From Fratercula arctica (lineage: Eukaryota > Chordata > Aves > Charadriiformes > Alcidae), in contig CANTUZ010000001.1 of the NCBI GenBank assembly GCA_947846985.1, forward strand, positions 37,658,727-37,722,726: a stretch of 64,000 nucleotides of DNA, in the 5' to 3' direction. The stretch's first letter is position 1, and every line of letters begins with the position of its first letter. This document shows positions 23,552 to 35,714 of this stretch, piece after piece. Below the pieces are notes generated by a model. The model was not told the DNA's origin. It made no database searches and worked only from the letters and a program-made list of their open reading frames with translations. A program made the position numbers and the translations under genes.

Positions 23552-26500
23552 TGTGGCTTGCTTTGGACTGAAAATTTCAATTAGAGGCTGAACTGTATAC
23601 AACGAGGAAGCCTAAATAATTAAGAATTAAAACTCCTCCTGAATGTGTAGCTTGCAGGGAGTCATCAGGCTTGGAGCCGTCTTCAGGAGGCATCAGGAGC
23701 ATGCGCACGTTCTGCTGCCATTTTGACACCTGAACATTTTAGAAGACAAGTCTTTTTTTTTTATTATTCTTAATAATAAGGGTGGGGGGTTTTGTTGTGA
23801 TCCCATGATTTGAGCCCGCATTTCCTGGCCGTGGCCCCCGTGGCTTTCTCCACAGCCTGAAACACTAGGAGGGCAGATTGCCATCTGCGCTACCTTCTCC
23901 GCGTCGGCAGGGACGCAGAGGTATGACCATTTCGTGGACTTCCCTCTCTCCTGGCGCTCTTCCTTTAGCCATCAGAGTGCATGGAAGCTGGGCTGACACT
24001 TGGATTTAAGACAAAAATATTCTCAGGTTTTATGGGGGCTCCTATTTATCTCTGTCAGACTTTTCCTTCCCTTTATTCATTCGAGGGCTTTGAGAACTAG
24101 CAGCCCAACAGCATTGCTATTCTGAGGATATTCTGATATATGTTTTAGAAAAGACAAGACACCTGTGGCCATACCAGCTCTGGATCACCCACCATCATTT
24201 CCTTCATGACCTTTAAAGATGTCAGATGAGGCTGAGGTGTGGTTTTTTTTTTTTTTTTTCCCCCCAGTTGCTTCATTCTGCACTAGATGCAATTTCAGGT
24301 CCCAGAAGTGAAATCAGGCAGCACATTCATCACCTCCGCTTCCCAGTCTCTGCACTTCTGTCTTTCCATAGTTTATTTTTCCGGCTAATATAACACTGAT
24401 TTAAAAACAGGGGTATATTACCCTCTCAAAATGCATAGAACTCTGGTACCAGCAGTGGAACAAGCTCATTTAGATGAAAGGAACTCTTTTCTTTTGGTGG
24501 AGTGAAATACCTTATCTGCCTCTGTTTGCATTACATTCAAGCGTTAACGCCTCCTGCAGTATATATAGGACTGAGGCTGCACGCAAGTCATCTGCCCCGT
24601 GTGTTTTTGGTATGCTGCCAGAAAATATTTCCCTTAATAATTCTTCGGTGTATGCCGTTGCACGGATCACAAACAGAAAAAGCTGCGTTACCGAAATAAA
24701 AGTAGAGAGGGGCTTAAAATGGTACTCGGCCAACATAGGAAACTTACCGGCTGGCTATCTCTGCAGCTGGGAGGGAGAGAAAAATCGCGCCTGGACCACC
24801 TCTGCTTCATTCTTCCCGGGTGTCACAGAGCGACCGGAATGCTTTATCGGCCTGGTTTTCCCGTGAGACGTACAGCCCCCACCTGACTGCGCTTCGGGTG
24901 AAACACACAGCAGTGCAACGCAGAAAGTGTATTATTTGGCAAGGAAGAACATTTTCTTGCCTCCTGTGGCAAAATAATTTAAAACAAATTGATTAAGCAG
25001 TGCCATAGTTAATTTAATAGCAGAAGGTAGTTTTAGAATTTCTTACATATAGGAATGTTGGCATAAAACTAGACTGAAAAACTGATAAAATCTGCAATTC
25101 ACCTCCTTCTTTTTATTTCACAAACTAGACAAACAGTTCCTCAAACTTTCAAGTGAAGTTATTTTTCTGCTGCAGTTCAGTTGTGTAAAGCCCACACACC
25201 ACATTAAAAAAAAAAAAAACAAAAACAAAAAACCAAAACCAAAAAAACCCAACAGAAAATGGTAGAGTAACGCTTTATTTTGTTCTGGAGAAAACAACAT
25301 TGTCATGTAATTGCTTTTTTTCTGAGCTCTTTCACTTGACCCTGGTTGCTTATTATAATGTTTTAGGTGCCATAGCTTAGGGTTTATCGACCCCTGCTTG
25401 TTGCCCATTTGTTTTATAGTCACCGAGTATTGTAAGGCTTGGAAAGATCAGTGTAAAAATTATAATTTGGTCCCGTTCATTAGAAATGGATGTGGGAAAA
25501 AGCGTTAGCAGTAAATGTCGTCTTTTTTTCAGCTTTTATTATAAAAGCCTAAAGGGCTGCAGTACCTCAAGCTGCTCGGCGTTAACTCGTTCACTTCTGG
25601 AAACCGTGGCTTCGGCTGGGCCAGGCTGAGGGTCGGTCGTACGAGGTAAAAACAAGGAAACCTGTGTTGGAGGAAAGCTGTTTGCAACAACTGCAGCTGA
25701 GATCATTTTTGTCCCCAACACGTGGACCTCCAGTCTCCTAAGCAGTGGCTCCTAAGTGTTGACATTAACGGGGAACCAAGAAGTAACTACAATTTTTTCA
25801 GGTTGCTGGTCCTTTAACAAAGCGCCCGCTCCAGAGCAGACTCCCATCTCCCGGCAGCCACCGCCTCCTGCTGCTGTTGTACTATTTTCTAATAAAGTTG
25901 CTACCACCATTTTTCCTCCTGGGTTTTACAGACTAGTATATTACCTACGGTCCATCAGCCAGGTGCCAAGCTCGGTTGCGTGCAGCCGGAAGAGACTGAT
26001 CCCAAACATCCGTACCTCGATAAAGGTCAAAACATTAGAATATTACAGATGACTTCAGGCCGCCGCCATGAATAATACGGTATGGGTATAAAGCAAAAAA
26101 AAAAAAAAAATGATGCAGTAATCAAAATTTTTTTACTGAGTGAAATGAAAAGTCATGCAAAATGAATGTGAAGAATGGCAAAGGCGCGCTAGACCTTTAC
26201 AGCCTTACTGGTAAGAGAAGCCACGGGTGTTTGCGCCTTCTGCCCGCTGCTCAGGCAGAGCCGCCGTGGAATGTGCCTCGCAGGATAACTTCAAGTGCTT
26301 TTATCTGAGCAGTCACGTTTGAAGAAATCGGGAAGCTCTTTTTTTTTATAAGGATTTAATTTTCAGGTGTGAATTACAGGGAGAGAGGGCTTTGCACAGT
26401 ACGTGAAACCTCCTTCGATACCTAGCACAGGTGGTACGTCGCTCAGCCCCTCAGCTGGAGGAACAGACTCGATGATACTTACTAAAAAATGGCTTACTAG

Positions 26501-27640
26501 CCATTAACTACCACACACCGTTAAAGGCCTACCCCAAGTATTTTTTAGACTGAATTAACTTTAAATTTTAAATGGAATAAATGAACTAATTTTTAAATTT
26601 TTAATTCAGGCAATATTTACTCCATATAATTTAGAAGCTGAATTTCATACTTCAGTAAAAACAGAAAAGCGTAGAAAGAGAATACAGGCATAATGCTTTC
26701 AAAGGTATTTTTACCTGAGCTCATTAGGTCGTACAAGCATTTTTTGCTATCAAAAAACGTCCCGTGTATTTGTTTGCTTCTAAGGGAAGGTGAAGAAAGA
26801 TGAAATGTAGAAAGAAAATTTACTGTGTACTTCAACCAGACCGTGTACTTGAACTCTGAATACAGCAAATTATGAAGGTACAAAGAAATACTGAAGAGGA
26901 AAAAAAAAAAATACATACTGTATTTACATGGATTCTAAGAAGTTGTATAGCCTTTTTTATTCTCCTAGTTATACAAAAGAAACTGTGAATTAACTTGATG
27001 GCTGCTCAAAAGGATTAATTCAGAAACACAGTATCTTAGAAGGACTAAAAGCCACGGAATGCATTTCTAAAAGCTCCTCAAACTGTAAGAAAAAGTAGCC
27101 TAAGATCTATAATTTTAAATGTAAATATTTATTTTTAAATCAGAAGATGCTAGGCTGCCAGTCGCATTTTGTTCACTGAGAATTTCAGTAGATAAGATAG
27201 TTTTGTAACTTTGCTCTGCTTGATAAACTACACAGTAGCGTCCTGAACTGTCAGGTTTGGGTTGCGGACTATTACCCACTAATTCAAATGAACAAGTTTA
27301 CTGCGTTCAGGAAAATAAATTTGTACTTCCACCTTCACTTGGTAGGTCATCCCGCTCGTATTCCAGAGACAGTTCTCTGCTCCTGCCCCTTTTATTTTAA
27401 CACATCCTCAGCAACTGAAGACATCCGGCGAATGGTTAATTTTATTTTTTTTCCCTCAACATACATTTTCTTTGGGTTTGAAACACCGTTTTATTTAGTC
27501 AAGCATAATGTTCTTTGCAGATAGTAATTTTTACTGCACCCTGTAAACAGGGGTAGTAAGTCTTAACAGCAGAGGTGCAGAAGTCCTTAGTGGAACAACT
27601 AGTAGTAGCTGCATTTCTAGTTATCCACTAACGATGCATT
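23552..27640. other. Noncoding DNA, no gene recognised
   Basis: No transposon recognised. T/C tracts lie at 24243-24266 and an A-rich AAAAAC/AAAACC tract at 25205-25250. The frame at 24474-24866 (plus, 130 codons) lacks a recognisable domain. CpG frequency rises slightly around 25.5-26.0 kb, but not to a CpG island. Confidence 0.5.
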
Positions 27641-27649
27641 AAGCCCCAG

Positions 27650-28900
27650 TTCTGTGGTTACTCTGTGCAATTTCAAATTACCAAAGGCGGCCCTGTGTGA
27701 CAGCTTTGCATGTCGTTTGCAAGAAGAGCTGAGGAAACGACTGTCTTTATCTGTATCTTTCCCTGACTTCTGTTTATACCTCTTATTTTTTTTCAGCTAA
27801 GGCGGGAAATGTAATTAAGAGTGTGTAATGACAGTTACAACAGCCCTTGAAACATGAGACTGACTCCCACGACGGCTGGAAAGCCCTCCATGCGGCATGT
27901 ATAAACAGGCCCAGTTTCCGAGTTCTAATTAACTTTATTAATGTTTAGTGCAGGAAGTACGAAGGCAACTTAAACAAGGATATAAAAAGCACTGGAGCAT
28001 TGAAACGCTGGTTTCATGTAACTGACTCTTACTGAAAGACATATTTTTCAGCATTTTGTAAAGAAAACCAGAGTGATTTAGAAGAAAGAGATTAGATACC
28101 TAATACACTCTTATAATAAGGAAGCTTTAAATAATGGAGCAAAGATACTAATAGCAGCTTCCTAGTTGGTAACGCAGGTAGTCGTTCTTTATGATGTGCA
28201 ATTAATAAATACGATAGCAAACGTAACAATGTACAATGACAGTGAGATAACAGAGATGCAATTATGTGCAAGATTCCTATTGTGCCAGCAAATAAGACTT
28301 TACGGGCTACTGGAAAATGAGTTTGTGAAAAACCAATTGTAAAAATCTTTTCCGTTACATGTTCCTTTTACAGAAACATATTAACTCATATGTGAAAAGA
28401 TAAAAAATGACACTGGTAAGTAACTGTGGAGACATTTTTCCCCACTATGGACACAATTGCAAAACCTTGCAATCACAGAAATTGTATATATTATTTTGAT
28501 ACAATAATCATAACTAAGCTTAATATAACTAAGCAGCAATATATTAATCACACATAAAGTATATTATTTGCATAGATTTTTTGTTTACTGTCCATGGATT
28601 TCCATTTTGTAAATACATATATAATTCAGCAAGCTTTGGTGCTCTTTGATGAACTCAAAGTGTAACATGGCTGATTTATATGATACATATTTCCTATTAT
28701 TATAATTGGAAAGGATGCTATAATAATACTTTTTAGGGTCTAAAATCTCCTAAGTATAGCAATTGCAGTAGAAAATATAAGAATACCCTTTCCGCTATTT
28801 ACTGACCCTTATTCCCAGGCATGATGATTTAACGTTATTTAAAAGACATTCCTATTCTGAGAAGGTCTCAAAGCGTGTGGTCAGCAGTTTAGTTTGTCCA
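27650..28900. promoter_or_regulatory. Candidate conserved noncoding block or 3' UTR
   Basis: A repeat-free block with many homeodomain-type cores (TAATTA, ATTAAT, TTAATTAA-like) and stretches such as TCTAATTAACTTTATTAATG near 27925. It lies directly downstream, on the minus strand, of the candidate terminal exon at 29193-29452. It could instead be 3' untranslated sequence of that gene. A minus-strand AATAAA occurs near 27935. The choice between enhancer and UTR cannot be made from sequence alone. Confidence 0.28.
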
Positions 28901-29192
28901 CTAAAAGGATTATGCCGTGGAATAAATGTAGTATCTGTTTCTTCTGGGTTTTTTTTGTATGCTCAGTAGGTAAAAACATGTAACAAAAATCATCTTGCAG
29001 TCATGCAAAACGATAGTATCATTTTGTACAGTCTTGCAAACAAACAGTTGAGAAATAGAGTATTCATCTACAGAGAAGTTGGGAACTCAGAAGTATGTAA
29101 TGTCAATAATAGAAAATTAGTGGTGTATCTTTAAAGATACAGGCTATTAGAGTTTGGTTTTAAGCTTTGATTTAATCCTTTATATGATTATT

Positions 29193-29452
29193 CTATAGTG
29201 CTCGCAGTCTTGCCAGGAGAGCTTCTACTTCTGGAATGGCTTCTCCCTTAGAGGGAGACCCGACACGATCTATTTTCTTTTCTTTGTTGCCTTCTCCATG
29301 ACAGGCTTCCTTTCTCCCAAGAGCCTTGTTCCACGCCGTAGAAGAACTTGTTTCCACATCATAAGTAACTTCTTTGGTGACTGGGCTTCTTGTCAAGTTT
29401 GAACTGATGCTGTGGTGTGAACATGACTTCTCTAGTTGTCCTTTCTGGTTCT
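29193..29452 (-). CDS. Possible terminal coding exon of unidentified gene
   Basis: Seen: a minus-strand frame of 85 codons to a TAG at 29195-29193, preceded by a textbook 3' splice site. A T-rich tract ends TTATCTTCTGCAG, with the AG opposite plus positions 29453-29454. In this frame the exon begins in mid-codon (two bases complete a codon). The product is hydrophilic and rich in S, T, K and E. It ends in an amphipathic stretch, I-P-E-V-E-A-L-L-A-R-L-R-A-L, at the extreme C terminus. Another frame is open for only about 30 codons. Inference: the composition and splice signal fit the disordered C-terminal exon of a larger protein. The last residues fit the LxxRLxxL pattern of MIM1 helices that bind VPS4-type MIT domains, but so short a match is weak. 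I do not recognise the family. It may be chance. Confidence 0.35.
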
Positions 29453-32400
29453 CTGCAGAAGATAAGACAAATAAACCTTGTTCCACTATTAAAGTACTCA
29501 GTTTCAATATTTTGTAATATAAAAAGACCTCTTGATCAGACAAAATTTTACATGCAGATGATGTACTAGAAGGAGTAATGATTACCAAGGAGGCAAGACA
29601 AAAAATATTATCACTTCAAAGGCAGTAGGCTTGGTCCCTTGGAAGTGATACAGACTTTACATGACATCATTAGATTAGCATCCATATTTCCTACAAAATC
29701 ACACACAGAATCCTGACTCCTTTCTTACTGGAGTCAAAGAGAAAACAGAGTACTCAGCACTTCCCAGTGTCTTCCAAAGTTTTATCTGGGTAATTACATT
29801 TTCTACTTATTTTTTAAATTGTTCAAATTTTAAAATGTATTTAAAAATCTATTTCAATTTAATTATCCATCGTAATAATTTTTCTTTCCTTTGTGATCTT
29901 TTAGGCAGCTAAGTAATTTTCAGAATTTGCATAACCTGCTCCTTTTTGCTGAACATCACTGGCATTGACTGTCACAAGAAGTTCCACTCAACATCCAGAA
30001 GCTTTGCTGGATTGACGTGTATTAATAGACAGATTTCTTTTTTTGTCCCCACCCCCCCCTCCCCACCCCCTGCAATCGAGTGACTGTTCTCAAAACCAGC
30101 ATATGAGTGGGCCCTCTCATAGATCTCAAACTTTTTAAAAACAGGCGTACTCAATATTCATGTAACCTTGAGCGAGGCTTGAAAATAGCTTCAACAAACT
30201 TGACATGACATTTAAAGTTTTTTGGTTATTCGCTGAAAGATGTTCCATCATCCCAATAGTAATGACTTTGGAGCACAGGCAGTCACTCATGACAGTGTGT
30301 TTTATGTGAGTGCTGAAAATTCCTACTGAAAACAGCTTGTACATTAAAAGGCAGCTGCTGAAGATATTTACTGCACTGTCATTCCCTGACCAGGGGCTCT
30401 TGGTGATGGATGAGGATTTTACAGACTTTCTTGGACAATCTCAGCAAATTTTCTAAGTACGATCACCTTTTGGCAAGTGGAGGAAAATAAATACCTTCTT
30501 TCTATCATTTTCTAAATCAGATAAACAATCCTTAATTGAAAATTGATAACAGGCGAATTTTGCACTTGGGTGAAAAATGTAATTTCTATTTTATGCTATG
30601 GAAAGTAATTTGACCCTGAAGATGCAGCAGCACCCATTTCAGTTTTCCTGAATCACAGAAGGCCAAAGACTGGGTATGAACACATCTTCATAATTACATA
30701 TAATAAACCCATTATATATAATTAAAACATCCCTGGTATGTACACTTTTAAATATCCCATTCTATTTAAATGTTTATATTTATTGATTCTGAACACATAT
30801 TTGCAGGCTGTTAAAAGCATGCTACCTATATCAATATACAAAATACTAGCTGCACCATTGCCCTTTTTGTTCACATTCAGTTTAGGGGTAGTGGGAAAAA
30901 TATTGGGTGTTTTGAAAATCAATACATTTTTTTTAAGTAGAAAAAAGCATAGTGTCATATAATCAGAGATTACATATAGGTGCTGGACTTTAAAAAAGGC
31001 AAGAATAAATTAGGCAATGAAAGTACGCTTCCCAAGTGTACCAACACCCAAATATTAACTACTTTGCAGTTCAGTGGAGTCTTCACCCCAAAATACTCAA
31101 GCACGAGGAATTAATTAGGTATGATGAACTAGATTGAATAACAGAGGTGGTGAACACTTATGAACTGAGGCCTCAGAGTAAAAATCCAGCAATATTTTCC
31201 CCAGCTTCTCATAGTGTGCGAGGGGCAGAATAAGGTGCCTTAGAGTGAGATTTCGAACAGTAAAGAGTCTAAGCAGGGAACGGCTGCAAGTTAGCTATCA
31301 AGAAGGAGCAGATGTTGGGAACTATCTAAACTCTTGTCCCGCTTTGAAACTCAGGTAACTGATTTAGCCTTGCAGAAAGGTGTGTCCCATAACTTGCTGC
31401 CTACAATCTGCAATTGTTGTGTGGGAATAGCGACCGAGTAAAGCTGACTACAGCTGTGTCTTTTTCCCCCCCTTAAAAGAGCAGCAATCATGTTGATATT
31501 TGTGACTTTCAAGGCACAGACCAATAAGTGGAGCATTCAGCTTGAAGGACCAGAGTCCTTCCCTTCAGTCTGAGGTGTCCGGCAACAACGGGAAATGGGA
31601 TTAGGAAAGTGGCTTAATCACTGCCCAGTTTAAGTGAGTAGTCCTTGTTTCACCAGTTGTAACTCCTGTGCAGTGAAGATACCATGATTCACCAGGAAAA
31701 ACACAAAGTGTCACGTTTTTAATACATAATGCTTTACTCTAGTGATTAATTGCACTTCCTAAGTAATGAGAACACTTTGGTCTCAGCCATGTACAAAAAA
31801 TACTGAGCAGCTAGTGTCAGTTAAAAATTAAAAAAAAAAAAAAAAATTCAAACACACATATTTTATCTAAACCCAGTTTTATCATCTCAAAGTTGCTGTT
31901 TCAGCTGCTACCTAAACCAGGTGGCATCTTTACTCTGCGTTCTTTCAGTCAAGGAGGAATGTCTCCATATAGCATTGCTGTGCCTAAGTGGATGTCCAGT
32001 ATTAGCAGACACGTAGGTGGGCAGTTCCCTGTTTAGTAAACTGGCTGTTGTGAATCCCACCCAGAAACACCAAACTTTGCTCAGCCTGGCTCAGAAAGCA
32101 CACATATTACTCACAGTCCTAGATTTTACTTTATTAAATATGCACACAAAGAATTAACTGCTGTAACACTTGAGATATATGCTGCTGGTGGCATTCTTCT
32201 TATCAGAGTGAAAGATCACTTCCATTTAAGTCAAAGTTTAAAATTAGTTAGGTACTAGCAAGGTAAAAAGGAGAATGTCTCACTAATTCCTTAGAAATAT
32301 TAATGACTACCCTGCCTTTTTTTTTTTTTTTTTAATAAAGCAGGAATTAATTTGTGTTAACCTCAAACTCTTCAACACCCTGCACTGCTTCACACACTGA

Positions 32401-34200
32401 TTCAAAGCTGGGATGTGTTGGTGATTTGGCACCCCATCCATGCCGCAGTCATGTCTTTGGGCCGTTACCACGATTCTCTCGAATCCTACGCTATAGTAAC
32501 AAAACTGAAGAAGTGCATTTTCAACCCATAACTCTTGAGGCAGGTGGTTTAACGAAGCCAGTGCACCTTGCATACAAATTAAAAACTGTTACAAGCAGTT
32601 TTAAACCAGTTATAAGCGGGAATTGGATCCGTTTCTGAAGATATTACTGATATGGCTGCCTGTAACAGCAAGGAGATGGCTGAGTGACACTGGCCACCAT
32701 TTTAATCCTATGTTTCTAGAACAAGGGTACCCACAGAAAATCCAGAACCATACACATATGAACAGCTTTTTGTACACTACTTTGAATCATTACATCATGG
32801 ACATACATAAATTTGGTTTGCGTTTTTGGTAGTGAACTATATTTGAAAGAAACTGCAGAACAAATATATTTACACACTTACACACCTTGGATCAAATACA
32901 CTTTTAAAGAATTGAATACAATAAAGTCATAGAAGGCTAGAAGAAAACTATAATGGAAAGCCACTTCTACATGAAGGCTTGTAAAGAAGAAAGCTTACAT
33001 TTCTGCAGATGCACTATTTGTCCACCTACTGTAGCAAGGCGTACCTTCCGGCAGTAGCAAGACAAAAAGAAATCAGACATTAAAAATCACTGGAGAAAGA
33101 CAGAACTTATTAATTTGCTGTATATATCGGAAGCAGTGGAGACAAATTTCTAATGCTTGCTCACTTTTAGCAATCAAAAACTGACGTTCACCTGTATCAT
33201 AACTATCATTACGCAGATGAAAAAAAAAAGCAAAAATTTTGAATTCACGTTTAAGTTTTCTAAACGGGGGGGTGAGAAGACATTTACCCATAATAGTTTT
33301 GACTTTCCTGCTACTGATGCTTGAGGCACGGGTTAGGCAGAGATCGCATTGCATGCTACTAAAGTCTCAGTGTCCGGATTCCAGGACAGTTAAATCTTTT
33401 TCTTTCCCTTGTTCAGTATCTAACTCTTGTGGGTCCTTCAGACCTATTAAAATTCCATTTTCACAGATATGAATTTCCTGAACATTGCTGTTAATCAAAA
33501 ACATTTCAAAATCATATTCACATAACCTAGAGCCAAATAGCTACTATCATCTAGACACAAGTCTTTTAAAATTACTTTGATTAACAGCAATGCTCAGGAA
33601 ATTCAGTTGACAGAAAATTGTGCTTAACAGCTTTCCACAGTTTAAACAGTGTCCTAGCATAGAATAACTTATAATGATATGCTTATAATCTATTAAAGGC
33701 TACATTCTTTATATTCAGAAAAAGGAAATTGTGCACTAGCATGTGAACAGAAAAAAAATCAGTAGCATGAGACCTTCCTGCTGTGAACTTGGGGAAGCAA
33801 AATATGATCAGTTGGAGATTTTTAAATCCTGCATAATATTGTTATGTATTACCTTTAACAGAGAACAAAGATGACTGCAAGAAACTCACTAGAGATACAG
33901 ATTTTTTTAAAAAAATTACTGATAAATATATTTTTAAAAAGGACTTTGAAAAGCTTTACTTCATTGCATAGTTTCCTCATAAAAGTCTTCATACTAAGGA
34001 CATATTTAATTTCTATGTAAATACTTGTATACCGATTGAAAAATAAAGTCGCAAATACAATAAGAACTGCATTACATGGCATTATATGCTTGTATTACAG
34101 TCATACATCTCAATGTGGAGCATGACAAAATTGTAACATAAGAAAGAACAATTGCAGTTACAACCTCATTACATCTTTTACCAAGTTAACAGTGAAAAAT
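29453..34200. other. AT-rich noncoding (possibly intronic) DNA
   Basis: No transposon recognised. A C-rich tract at 30047-30070 is G-quadruplex-prone on the minus strand. An A17-18 run lies near 31832-31848 and a T run near 32316-32333. Between 30135 and 30540 the minus strand is locally stop-poor in several frames, but no frame keeps going with acceptable splice sites. Confidence 0.5.
30047..30070 (-). other. G-quadruplex-prone tract on minus strand
   Basis: C runs of 4, 8, 4 and 5 on the plus strand separated by single A or T. On the minus strand these are four G runs of at least four with 1-nt loops. Confidence 0.8.
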
Positions 34201-34204
34201 GCTC

Positions 34205-34830
34205 TAAACCCCAGTGGAATATTTCCGATCTCTCTGGCTTGTGCTCCATGCACTACATCGTATTCCTGAAGCAGTGTCTATGCTAAGAATTTTCTTAAGC
34301 CCACGCATACTCACCAAGCTTACCACCAATGCAAATTATTTTTATATTATGAGTGATGACTTGCCTGTGGTAGAAGATATTATGAGGGCACGCCCCCACG
34401 CCAAATGGCTTTGGCTTGGTAAAAGTTAACAGCCCTATCCATAATCCTCATCACTGCCTCCCCAGTGGAGAGCCAAAGTTTGCCTCTGGTTCCCTGCACC
34501 CAATGGATGGAACTGAAAACCAGGGAAAAGCCGCCACACCACGTAGGTGCTGCGCTCGTGTCGTTTCCCAGCACAAGAGAAGGGCAAAGAGCACGTGCTT
34601 CTGACAGCAGTGCAATGCGCTGGTTCTGGATGCAGCTGTGCAGCATTCCGACAAGCTGGAATGCTCGCAGCAATCCAGCCTCCGTTTGGAAATCCTGTCC
34701 ATCTTCCACAAGTTACATTGACCACACCATTGAACATGTCCCGATGCAACCTTGCCAAGCGTGTTTAGACCATGGTCACATACCACGGGCCTTGCGAGGA
34801 TAGCAGTGTATATCCCCATATGCCCCCCCA
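34205..34830. other. GC-richer patch of unknown origin
   Basis: A locally GC-rich segment of about 600 bp inside AT-rich DNA. Overlapping open frames of 60-126 codons occur on both strands (for example 34451-34831 minus and 34465-34803 plus). No frame runs the whole length and no motif is recognisable. It could be decayed internal sequence of an endogenous retrovirus, given the LTR 400 bp away, or an old retrocopy. I cannot decide. Confidence 0.35.
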
Positions 34831-35210
34831 TCTAAATAAACAGAAGCCCTTGAGAAGTTAGTCTGGAGATGTTCCTAAAGGGTTCTTTTGCCAGTACCAA
34901 AGTATGAAGCATCACCAGTGCTTTGCTGAAAATATAATGAAAAGAGTGAAACAGTTTCTAAGCATGAACTACTTTTTCTGATGTAAACTGGACAATACTG
35001 GTTTGTGTTTCAGCTGGTTGAGACTGACTTACACAGAGTCGCATTTTGAAAGGCTGAATGCGACCACAGCTGGCAGGTATTTTGAGGACCTCTGTTTTTA
35101 AGTTCAGGACAAGGAGGAGGTTCTGAATTCCCACTTCATCTGTGTCTAGCTTCAACTCTAAAGCTGTATTGGATGCAGGTAGCAAAGCAATGGTAGCAGG
35201 GCGCCTGCAG

Positions 35211-35714
35211 GGGTGGCCTCTATGAGGAGAGGTCAGGGGTTGCCCCATGCTGGACACAGTTCCAGATGGCTCCAAAGGACCCATCACAGGGCACGGCTGA
35301 GCCCATCACCCCCTTGTGCCACTTGTTCACTCACTGATGGGACTGAGCGTCACCTGCGGTGATAACAAGGGGGCAAAAGAGTGGTCTGGAGTGACACCAA
35401 GTCTGAGAAAGCAGGACGAGTGTATTTTCCCTAAGTGTTTTGATGCTTTTTTTGGTTTTGCCTCCCAATACCCAAATCAGTATTTTTTTATATATATGTA
35501 GATAGATATATATAAATCGGCAATAAATTAATTTTCCCCAAGTTGAGACTGTTCTGCCCTTGACAGTAACTGGTAAGTCATGTCCCTGTCTTTATCTTGA
35601 CCCATGAACTTTCCTGCTCCTGTTTTTCCTATTCCCCTCCCCACCTCACCAAAGGGGGGACAGAATGAGCAGCTGGGTGGGAGTTCGGCTGCCACCTGAG
35701 GCCAACCCACTACA
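35211..35714 (+). mobile_element. Endogenous retrovirus LTR, partial or internally deleted
   Basis: Two parts match a common avian LTR layout on the plus strand. The first is GGCCTCTATGAGGAGAGG, then 'CAGTTCCAGATGGCTCC' and GGCTGAGCCCATCA near 35215-35310. The second is CAATAAATTAATTTTCCCCA near 35520-35539, then GACTGTTCTGCCC, TCTTTATCTTGACCCATGA, and a terminal GGCCAACCCACTACA ending in CA at 35714. The AATAAA lies within the part expected to be R/U5. Against the longer family layout I know, the middle is shortened. The 5' boundary is unclear, and no paired LTR or viral coding sequence is seen. Noncoding remnant. Confidence 0.75.

Noticed and set aside
34958..35287. 109-codon minus-strand frame with a protein-like C terminus
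   Set aside because: Its 5' third is antisense to the LTR at 35211-35714, and no acceptor marks the remaining part as an exon.
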